A stretch of DNA of 64,000 bases from Phoronis australis. Taxonomy: Eukaryota > Phoronida > Phoronidae. Location of the stretch: positions 81,299 to 145,298 of the forward strand of contig NMRA01000571.1 in assembly GCA_002633005.1 (NCBI GenBank), in the 5' to 3' direction. How positions within the stretch are numbered: the first letter of the stretch is position 1; each line of letters begins with the position of its first letter. Both the position numbers and the translations under genes were made by a program. The notes beneath the pieces were generated by a model. That model searched no databases, was not told where the DNA came from, and worked only from the letters and a program-made list of their open reading frames with translations. Positions 50,201 to 62,200 of this stretch are shown here, piece by piece.

Positions 50201-53200
50201 CAGATACGCACATTTACTCATATTATCAATGTTATCAAGGCAGCCTATTACAGAGACAACTGACCTGCCACTCACACCAGGTGGCAGTACCTGCTTGAGT
50301 AGGTTGTCAAAGAGCAACAGCAGCACAGAGTGGTGTATTATTTTATAGAACAGCTGGCAAAGGAGCTACTGCAGGTCTGCACCAGTTTGTCTTTCATGTA
50401 ACTATAGGGCCTCTCAAATCACTTTTTAAAAAAATGTTCCAAGCTTGGACCAGTACCTTTTTAGTAACTACAACATGCAATTTGCAAATCCTTAAAAATT
50501 GGAACAAAATTATTTTTCTTAGGTAAAAAAAGCACTCTGAAAGAACAAATTAATGTCACAATGAATAAAGCAGAGTTTGGGAAGAAGGCCAACATAATGT
50601 GTACTGAATGAGGCTGGGAGATTCAGAGTGGAACTACAGGAAACAACAAAATTTACAACAAAAATGAAGCAATTTGGAATTATGGAAGAGGGGATAAAAC
50701 AAAAACAATAATTAGATGGGTGGGATTGCCATACTTTGTCCTGGAAGGAATTCCTGGTTCTGAGCTGCGACGGAAGAAATATTCAAAATATTCAATTTAA
50801 TAATAATTACCAAATTCTAACCACACTACAACCACAATAAGTTGAATGTAAATCTCGAAAAAAGCAGGATTTGAACATAAAACCAAACTAAAATGCCACA
50901 TGACCTCAAAAAGTCGGATAACCTTGAAAAGCTTCCTATAATTAGCAGACAAACTTTTTGCAGGATATTTTTGCAGGGTAAGAAGCAATTTTAGTCTCAC
51001 TTTCCTGGGCCTCATGGTGCTTGACTTTTACTGCAAAGCAAGAACTCACAGAGGGTTTGCCACGTGTAAGACTATTGGCCTTACACACCGTTATGAAACA
51101 AAAGCTGATTTTGACACACTTTTTGCTGACTTTGGAAACCCGAAAATGTTCTACTCGGGTCACACAAAACAAAAACAGTGAGCCTCAGGTGAACTGTCTG
51201 TTGATAGTAAATGATGAAATTCTAATTAGCATGGCCTGAACAGCATGACGTCATCACAGTAATCTACATGCCACACAATTACGCACCCCATCACCCCATC
51301 TTAATGCAAAGCTAGCGTTTCAGATTGTCGTTAATAACGACACTACATGAAATTGAATAGGCAATTGAATCAAATACGTTAACTTTGTTTTTGTCCGATT
51401 ATTCAACAGAGCTGACCCAAACTCAAAATCACCAAATATCTGCAGCACTGTTACAATATTTCAACCACGTCTACTGACCTATCCACCCCTGGATCATCCT
51501 CGAGGATAGACGTAATGAAAATGGGAGGTGGTTTTCCCGCGTCTGGCTTGTGCACGGCAAACTCGAACTGGACAAATCTCATAAACAAGTGGTACTCCTC
51601 AAAGCCCATCTCAGTGGCAAGTTTACGGTAGATCTGCAAGACACACAACAAATGAACGAGCGAATGAGCCGCTTGCCAACTAAAATGATCAAATGTTCAC
51701 ACTGACCACTCAGCTGAAATCTTCTTCTAAAAGAATATTTTATTGTCTACAAATACAAATGAACAATGATTGCCATTTAATTACCTTATTGCAGATGATT
51801 ATAGTAACTGAACAACCTATGAAAGGTTACATAATTTCTATTCAATTCTTGTTCAGGGTAGCTATGCCGCATGAATTAAAACCTGTTTCTAAATAAGGTG
51901 AAAATACGTCATTTAACTAGCAACTTACTAATAAAATCGGATATCTCGATTAAAATAACTGCGTTTAAAATAAACACTAAAATTTAAATGCTCCAACATC
52001 GTATAACATACCTTATACATAAAAGTAAGAATGAATACTTTTTATATCTTAAATCTAAGCCACGGATACTACGACTATCACAAACACTTTTCAAATTTCA
52101 TGTACCACATTATGTACAATGTCCAACTGCTTGCTTCCAAAGATTAAAGGTTTGTCAAGCGTAAAGATGAGTCAGTTACGTACATATTTTTCAGTTTGGC
52201 TCAGTGAAAAATTAAATACTTGCCTCAAGGTTAGAACAAAATTTTAGAAATATGCAATATCTGACGTCCCAAATTTAAGAATTATCATCAATGACAAGCG
52301 ATCATTCACCGCGATATTACACATTATTTGTACACATAAAAAGGTTGCCTTGGCAGCAATTTCCATCGAATCAGACTGATGTTGATAAAAACTCAGTGAC
52401 CAAAATTTGACGAATGCCACTTCCCAGTTTATAGAATAAAGAAAATTGAAAACCTGTTAATTCTGTGTCCTAAATCTTAGAGGCCTCCCAAACTGGAGAG
52501 TTTTATCGTGCTCTCGAGTACTGCTGCACAAAAACTTGGATTGACGGTTCATACCTTTGACAGTATCTCAGTCTCATGAGCGGACTCTATCAGTCGATGG
52601 CGTAACGTGAGCACCTCCAAAAGGTTCGCCACCACCTCTATCACTCCCTGCTGGCGGAGTTTGGCCGTCTTCTTGCCGGACTCTTGCTCGCATTTGACAA
52701 TCAAATTATTGGCCACAGTGCACATGAATGTAGGGTCCTCCGCATAATTGTCAGCGAAAAGCTGGAGGAGAAAGGCACAGTTATAATAGATGCATAAGAT
52801 AGAGTATACGTCAAAAGTATTGGCCAGGGCAAAATTATCCAGAATTCCATGCCATTCCCTCTGAGCGCAAGTAGAATTCCCTTAAATGACCTCTGAGCCC
52901 GAAAGGAATTCAGCATTGCACACCCATATATGCCCAGATCATTTAACAAACAGCCGCCACCCCCACCCCCCTCCCGGAGGTGATATAGCACACCTGAACT
53001 GCTGCAACTATAAATGTCAGACAGCTCTAGCTGAGCCCAAAGCCCACTCACATCGCGTTGCGTCTGCATTGTGTAAGACGCCCCCAACTTCTCCATACTG
53101 TTCCACTCTTGCGTCGCCGTCTCCAGAAGTTTCCGCTCCAGTTTCAGACATTCCATTGTCGTCTCGGGTTTGTGGGTGAAGTGCAACTCCCAGTAGCTGT

Positions 53201-56200
53201 GTCGGAGGGCGTCAGGGAACCGTCCGGCCAGCGCCAATGACGGGTGGAATTCGAGCATGTAGATATTACGCAATGCTGGCCTGAAAAATCGTGAAAGGTG
53301 ACAACAACTGTCGAGGCAGTAGGAAAGGCGTGATATTCATTGAGTGACTGACGAATACATCCACGAAACGTCAATATCTCCTCTGATGTATGCATTTAAT
53401 TCTTAAAAAGCAAACACCAGCTTGTACAATGATTTATCTTACATGATCACATGACGTTGTAAATACAATGCAATATTTGCATACAAAAACATGACATTAC
53501 CTTGCATCAAAAGCAACACCAAGTCACTGTTTCTACTTTGGATAACAGGGCTGCACTCAAAAAGTTTATCAGTAAACAAAACCTCCCTGAAATATCCTTA
53601 CTTTTCTCCTAGAATACGTTTCAATTCGCGCTAAATCATGATGGGTATTACTCCATGCACGTCTTGTCAAAATTGCAACAATTTATGGCTGCACACAAGT
53701 CCATTCATGAATAAACAACTAGCAGCTAAGCACGATAATATCGCATTAAATTACAACAAAAACGCTACTGTATCGCAACTAAACTTCGAAGCAATTGCAG
53801 CCCAGAAGTTCAGGAAAGATGGTTTTTCAAGTTTTGTCGAATACCATCCAGTTCAATTTGAAAATTAAACGATGCTCTCAAGCATACACCTAAAGTTACA
53901 GACATTTTGACTTTACTTTTCATTTAAGAAGAAACTCGCCGTCAACACACCCACCAAGGGAAAACCTTTACGCAGCACACCAGTATCATTGCATTATTTT
54001 GAAGACAAACTATTGCCTGCCAACTGACAAACAGTAACTTTTAATAAAACTTCTGGTAATAGTCTGATATAACGTGCCCGAATTTTGAGAACCAGTTTTC
54101 TCCACTGAATTACGGGCATCAACCTGGTTCTCAAAATACGAGCACATTATATACGACTATTGCCAAATCTTCCATACAAAACACATTGATTGAACGTGTC
54201 AGCTGAAATATCAGGTAAGTGTATGGACTCGTGTTACCATCATTTTCGCATTAGACCGCTTTTATCAGAAAGATGTACAGTTACTGAATAATGTTTTTGT
54301 GAAAGATTTAAAAGAAAAAATATTACTTTCTATCAGAAAAATTTTTAAACAATAAATCTTATTTCCAAAAATGTTTTCTTGATAAAATATGATGCGCAAA
54401 CAAAATTTGACAGGAATCCTAACGGTAATTAGACGACTGACACTGCTTTAACTAAAAAATTGATTTTAATTCAATAGATTAATTGAACACAAACTCAAGC
54501 TACAAGAGAGCCTAGGTTCAGGCCATTGAAAGCAATCACAAATTAGTTTTCCTGTAATGTTATTTTGACACCTGTTCCGTCACCCATTTGTTAGATCTCT
54601 CAAAAGCCTTTGCAGCAGTTAACCACACTAGCGCACTAACACATGTGTGCAACATTTGGGTTCCCATAAGACATTCACATACTAAAAAAGCGCGTACTTG
54701 TGTCTTGTATCTAAAACGTGAAATAAGGAATACAACACCACCGTGGAAAACCAGCACTACAATTAAACGTGGAAAACCAGCACTATAATTAAATGTGGAA
54801 ATGATGTGCAACAACATAGAAGGCCCCCCCTCCATTCCATTTTGTGACGAAAGTTCCTGCACTTTGAGTATTAGTCAATACAATGAGCGTCAAAGCTGAA
54901 TTTTCTACAATATCAAATATCAGCAATTTCAAAGAGCAATGGCTAGAAAAAGAACTGAGGTGGAATAAAATTTCGTCTGGTAGTGCAAATTTTCAGCTTT
55001 GAACACTCAAGCTAAATGGTCATGCACACAGATTTAGTACAGTCATACAACACGTGCTCGTTATTTTTTCCCCAATACTAGCTGCAAACTAAAAAACAAT
55101 TTTTAATTTATTTTTGGGATATGATACCAGTAACACAATCCTCATTTAGTATGCTTTTTTGAATTAGAAACAAGACACAACTGTGGACAATCTAGTAACC
55201 TTTCCAATCAAATCGGTATGACCAAATTAAAATAAACCAAAAATTTGAAAGGCATATCCTCTTCGAACTGATCAATTTAGTTTGCAACTAGACTAAGTCT
55301 GATAATGAATGAGTGGGTGTTAGCTTCAGTGCATGCACATGGCAACAGCATGCCAAGTTACCGTGGTTGCGGCGCATCCTCGTCGCCCCTGGAATGGTTG
55401 CGTGGCAACAAAACGCATAGTAAGAAAACAAAAAATATCATAAGATAGTTCCACAACTAACTAAAGAACAGAACAGAGGGACAAAAGTACTTGAAACAAC
55501 ACATTGTTCTGTTAAGATGGTTTTGATCAACACGTTGTGGAAATAGAAACAAAGAAAAGGCACATCTTGTGAGAATGTCTAACTTCATCAAGGCCACAAT
55601 TGCCTTCTCTGCAAGAGTAATGTAGTCAGTAATTAAGAATAACATTGCTTAATACATAGCACAAACAAAATCTGATCCAGTAACTACTGAATGGAGAACA
55701 AAGACTATGAAAGCCCTTAATTATAAAAGACAGAGATAAAGTACCATAACCATTGGCGTCAACACCCAAGGCATTTCAAACAAATCAAAATTTGACAACA
55801 AACATAATGCCACAAAATAGGATTCGAAGGTGCCAGCATTGAAAATTAACGCAAATGGATATGGAAAGAGTTATTTTTATAAGAAACTAAAATTTAAAAA
55901 ATGTATAGGGCCAAGAAAGCACGGTTGGTTTTAGTAAGTTTTTTGAAAATCAAATTGACAGTACGGTATTTGTGGGAGCTCATTTTTTCAAACGAATCCA
56001 CGCGAGACACACAAAAATGATGCGATATCTGTTTTTTACTAATTGCTCGGCAAATCAAACCTTGCTTACCTTTGCTTACATGCCTTTGCGCAGCTGTTCA
56101 ATAAACATGAGACTTCAGCTGAAATTCATGCAGGCCAGGGTTTTTTGTTGGCCTTAAAATGAGTTGGGGTGGAGACCAGAACCAATTTTGCTTTTTTGGC

Positions 56201-59200
56201 CTAAAGAACATGATCTACGAGAGACAAGTTGAAAACACAAATGAAAAACAATAAAAAAAAACAATTTAACACAAGTAACTATCCTAAGATATTCTAAGAA
56301 GTATTTCTATCTATCATCAGCCTTAACACCTCGTGTCATACCTGCTGATGTTCACTGAGATCGGTAACTTTGGTATGATTTTCTCCGGCATTCCAAAGAG
56401 ATCCTCGACGTCTGCTCGGCAGACACGCTGAATGTACTCACGTTGGTCTTCGATCTGTAGACAGATAGACAACCAAAGTTACTCAATGTTCTAGGGCATA
56501 CCAGTCCTTGTCCATACAGTGATTCGATAGCATGAAATAGAAACAGCTAACTTAAGAAAGACCCTGTGAGATGGTACAAACCTTAGACAAAGGAAAATTA
56601 GCGCAAGAGTTATATTGAAATATCCGAGCTAGCATAATCTAGCAGGAGACTTTCAAAAATCAAAATCCCCTACTCAATGAAGTATCTATCAATTTGGGAA
56701 ATAAAATAAATTGCCAAAATTGAAACCAAGTCCGCAATCTTTTAAACAAGCACCACCATGCTGATAGCGTGCCAGAGACAGATTAAAATCCAAATCAATT
56801 GCTTCTTCAAGCACATTTTAGTTAAATTAAAATTTTTGCCTGGCAAGAATCAAATGGACTGAAAATTTAATCAAGTCCAGTCCCCTGAAGCAATCAGATG
56901 AACATCAGATGACTTTGCAAACTCAGTAAATGGAGCAATAAAACTGAACTGGTTCAAATCAACACGACTTCAACAAAAACTCTCGCCACAATCTTCTGTT
57001 CGAAGCAGCCAGCTAGACAATACCTGTTTGTCTAGCACGTTCTTGATTAAAGTCGCCTCCAGTCGAAGGATGACGCACTCCAGCCTGTACGACTTGACAA
57101 AGTACGTGTCGGCGTAGTCAACACGCGGTGCACGGTGCAGAATATTGGTTATCGTTTGTGCCATATTGCGCTTTTCGTCACGGTCAAGGATGTGGTGATA
57201 GGCCTCCACGTAGCAATTAAGTAGCTGAAATCAACAAGCGCACAATAGTCATGTTAATAATAAGAAATTCATACTGCAAAGTGATAAGATTTATACACAA
57301 ACTTACGGCAGTCACAGTAACAGCGCAGCCTCTGCACGAGTCTCTGGCATTCTGCCTCTAGTATGGGGTTTACCATCATTTCTTAATTTTTATGTTTCTT
57401 GCTATCAGACGATTTATACCCATTCCAAAGGCTAGACATTATTGAATGAATTGAATAAAATCATGGTTAAGTTTATAGACTGGAACTTTAGTATATCACT
57501 CTTCATCTTGTCGGTCTGATGAATATTAATAGCCATAGACATACATTGGTTTAGCAGCCTACAATGGTTGGAAATAATTGAGGTTTTCTCATATAACATC
57601 CACAAGGGGTGTGTACTTTTAAAAATTACTAGGCCATTAATAAATTACATGGCCACGTGCAAACAGAAATGACTGAAATGTTACAACACATCCCACTTAC
57701 ATGGAGCTTGTTTTCCAGGAAAGCCGTGTGATTACTCCAGAGATCCAGAAGGATGGCGAAGCGGTCAATTTCCTGGTGAGCATATTCTGGAATCTCGAAA
57801 TCCCCGGCAGTCCTCACCTGCTTAGCAAATAAAGAAGTGCAAGTGGTTAGGTTCTGCTTATGCGAACCATGAAGATGCAAATCACGAGAACAGGCCCTTT
57901 GCATGCAACACCTAACCAAGATCAAAGTCAGATCTTAGATGTGACAGGCACTCACTTAAAGTGATGTTTTCGGCAAGAAAAGTGATTTTCTGTTGCAGCA
58001 CAGTCTTGAGCATGGAACCTTCGCAGTCACACTTAAATACTCTGCTTGTGGAGCTAAGCCCCACAGAGTACTTTAAGCACATTAAACTTGTAAAGACGTC
58101 AGCCACAACTTCAACAAATGCCAGCGATTGATTATCTTAAAATTACAAAAAATCCGATTTCCTGGTAAAGTTAACAACTTCAAAAAGTCTATCCCATCCA
58201 ACGATGTTCCCCAAAATGCATTTTTGTCCCATACAAAGGATAATGACCCATTACCTACAACATCAGGAGGCTTCATACAGGTGTTCCACAATCTTATGAT
58301 ACAGACGAGCATTAGTCAGCACTAACACTTGAATACACTCGCTGGAAGTCAGCTTGTAGTATTATTCAGCAGAAAGAGCTAAGTAAAAGTAATTTTATGA
58401 GGTACCTTCAACTTGCATTTTGTAATCGCCAAGGGAAGTGCGACCCTTACCAAAAGTCAATTCCAGGTGATAACATGACCTGGAGTTGCTGCTCAGTAGC
58501 AGGACAAAGTACCAACCCTGACTTAAAAGATTCACTCACTCGGCCAACCATTGCTGCATAACAGGTAACTANTGCCTACAACATATAGTGCATGGCAACA
58601 AATGCAAACGTCTGTCCGTTTTCCTAAAGGAGACTGGCAGGCTTGAAAACTTTCTTCACAAGGAGCCATAATTGGGGTCTCGTGCCTTTGCTCAGGTGTT
58701 TTGTGCAATGGGCCCAACCATGAGGCCTGCGCACGTCTGATGCACCGCAAATGACATCAGACCACCTGCACTGTTTTTTTTTTGTGACAGGCACTCACTC
58801 TTGCCGAAAACATCACTTTAAAAAGTGATGTTTTCGGCAAGAAAAGTGATTTTCTGTTGCAGCACAGTCTTGAGCATGGAACCTTCGCAGTCATAATCAA
58901 ATACTCTGCTTGTGGAGCTAAACCCCACATAGTACTTTAAGCACATTAAACTTGTAAAGACGTCAGCCAAAACTTCAACAAATGCCTGGCAGACAATGGC
59001 AGCGATGGATTATCTTAAAATTACAAAAAATCCGATTTCCCGGTAAAGTTAACAACTTTAAAAAGTCTATCCCATCCAACGATGTTCCCCAAAAAGCATT
59101 TTTGTCCCATACAAAAGATAATGACCCGTTACCTACAACATGAGGAGGCTTCATACAGGTGTTCCACAATGGTACAGACGAGCATTAGTTAGCTCTAACA

Positions 59201-62200
59201 GATAAATACACTCACTGGAAGTCAGCTTGTAGTATTATTCAGCAGAAAGAGCTAAGTAAAAGTAATTTTATGAGGTACCTTCAACTTGCATTTTGTAATC
59301 ACCAAGGGAAGTGCGACCCTTACCAAAAGTCAATTCCAGGTGATAACATGACCTGGAGTTGCTGCTCAGTAGCAGGACAAAGTACCAACCCTGACTTAAA
59401 AGATTCACTCACTCGGCCAATCATTGCTGCATAACAGGTAACTATGATAATCCTACTTCAGAACAAGTACTACCACAATCACACGCAGCAGTGTTCAGTA
59501 ACTGTCCCAACTACTAAAGACTGCAACAGAGAGCTCTACATCACATTGGTCACTACCTGATTCCTTTTTGCCGCACTTCGCTTGATGCCAACCGCACATC
59601 TCATTTCCTTGTCTTTCTCGATAAAGTGCGTCGCCATTAACAGGAGATCATCTTCGAGGTGTCTGTGAACACAAGTGGTGGGTATAACAATGATGCAGTC
59701 TAAAACTTCCATGCACCAAGTTCAAGAAGATAATTATAACAGTCTGTACTACATTATGTCATTCTGTTCTTTAAAGCAAAACATAACAGAGATGTCGATC
59801 ACCTGAAGTATGAAAATACAATGACTGGGCTGTTTCTAGGTGAGCAAAATCAAAAGTTAAGATACAATGCGTAAAATCTCTCTGAAATAATGTGAACAGA
59901 CCATGCAGAAATATAAGCGGCAACAGTATAATTTTTCATTACGTTGATTGTGCCATCCACCTAAAATCCCCATTAGGTTCTAAAGGCACAATGAACCACA
60001 CAAACTAGACGCAGGTCCATTACTACCATGTCAATGAGAGGTCATTGTCGAAAATGGCCTCACTGTTCAGACTGGCCAGAATTAGTAGTCATGACTGACA
60101 ATGTGGTAGAGTGCCAGAAAGTGCGTCTAACCACATCGAAGCAAGACTTACTTGAGATCTTCGATGGCCGATTCGTACATAATATAGTACCCCCTCTGGT
60201 CTTGTACATGAATCCGCCCCTCCTCTACCGTATAGAAGTCATCGTGGTTCTCGACCTCAGAAAACTCCATGAACGCAGCTTCGTCGATTCTATAAATAGT
60301 ACGATCAATTAGTAAATGGAAAATGCCTTCAACTGATTAACTAGTAGTGACTGGGTGAAAAAGAAGGGGATGACACAAATCTGAGCACACTAATTCAACA
60401 ACAAGAACATTTCACGTAATGAAAATTCATCAAAGAGCTTAGACATTGAGACAGATGCATTAGAAATTGAAATCAGGTACGCAACTTTCAAAAACAGCAC
60501 ATTTACCCAACTCGATATGACCCGTATAGCGGTTTGGCAGGCAGAAATGGGTAGATGCCAAAAAAAGTTAAAACTAGAAGGTGCACCACATGTCAGACCC
60601 GCCCAAAAATAGGTAGATAGTACATATCTGCCAAATTTTATGAAGTTCATCAATAAAGAACACTGATAAGTAGATAGAGAGGTAGGCACCAGCAAATAAA
60701 AATGCCCCAAAGGAGTGTAGATGAAATCAGAGCAGTCCAGAGATTGGCCTGCACTGTCCTTTCAGTGACACAAACATGTCAGCAAAAGTTTACGAAGATC
60801 CATTCAAGCAATGCTTGACAGAACAGGATATTTTCTAAATGATTGTTGATAATCAATCATCATGCTTTAGAATTACAAAAAACAAACAATTCCAGGGGAA
60901 AAAATCAGTAATGCCACAATTTATTTAAGCTGTTCTTATAACATAATGAGCAAAGCATCAGACGTCTTCAAAATAACACCATAGCACTTTAAACTGTTAG
61001 TTAAAACAAAATGCTTGTCTTTGAATACTCTATTATCAAGTGTCACTTACTTGAAATCAGCTGGTGTATTGTGTATGTAGGCATGCGAGCTGAGACCCCC
61101 GCCCCCTGCCACGCCACCATCCGATGACATTCCCCGTCGGTGGTTCTGATGGCTACAATACAAACTCAGTATGTTAAAAAAGAAGTGTTATGTTTCACAC
61201 AAATACTAAAAAACTCTAATCTGGTCAGTTAGAGTTTCAATTTCAGACTCCTAATTCCACATGGTTACCACAGTAACTGTGGACAAGGCAACCTAACTAC
61301 AACAGACTGACATTCAATTTCAGGAATAGTTTTCTAACAATAACATTCCAACCAATGCTGTTATCCTTATGCTGATTTTGTTTACTATTAATAAACAAAG
61401 CATAATCAGCAAGGCCACTTTTACTTGACTGGCAAGAACCGTACAGAAACATGGGAATCCTGACTAGACCAGCAACTAGTGATTTTGTTCTGCAGTGTTT
61501 GACAACCAAGCTGGAACTGTTGTACTAAATTTTACAATATTATTTGTGAAAACGTAGAGTCAACAGACAGCAATTGCAGGAAGAAAATCGTGCATTGAAA
61601 TAAGCGCCTCGCTAAGTGACACGCTTATGACATCACCGTGAATCATAATGTTACCTTTGACGCTTCAAATTCCCTGCCTCCAGTGATAGCCCGCCGTCAT
61701 TGATCGTAATTGTCCTCTCAATGGAACGGAAATAGTTCAGGATAGAAAGAGTCTGAGAGAAAACAAAAACAGTTGTAATCATCATCACTAGCAAATGATA
61801 AAGGAGAAAAGGGGACTTAAAATAAATTGAATTAATCTGATGGGCCTATTTGAGTACTTTCAATTTCTTAGTATTTTAAGAGTTAATTAGGTCAGACATT
61901 TGCAGAAATCTAAGCCAACGTCTTTACTATTTGAAAATGCTTAATACTGGTATTCAACATGTGCTCAGCAGATGAGTTTTCAATTGCTAACTGTGGACTA
62001 AGGGGTTTTGATTCTGTGCTACTGCTAATTTCTGCAAGTTAATTTAGTTTTCTCAGCAACAAGAACATTTAAGAAGACGGATTTTTCATTAATAAATTTT
62101 GCACACTTTACTTACAATAAATGGCACTCTGAACCTTTTCTATCACAATGAAATGAACAGATGAAATAACAAGTTGCAACACTTACGGTTCTCTGCAGAT

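Noticed and set aside
52701-53273. A 190-codon minus-strand frame
   Set aside because: Only its first part is exon 12; the rest is read-through of an intron that happens to stay open past the gtgagt donor.
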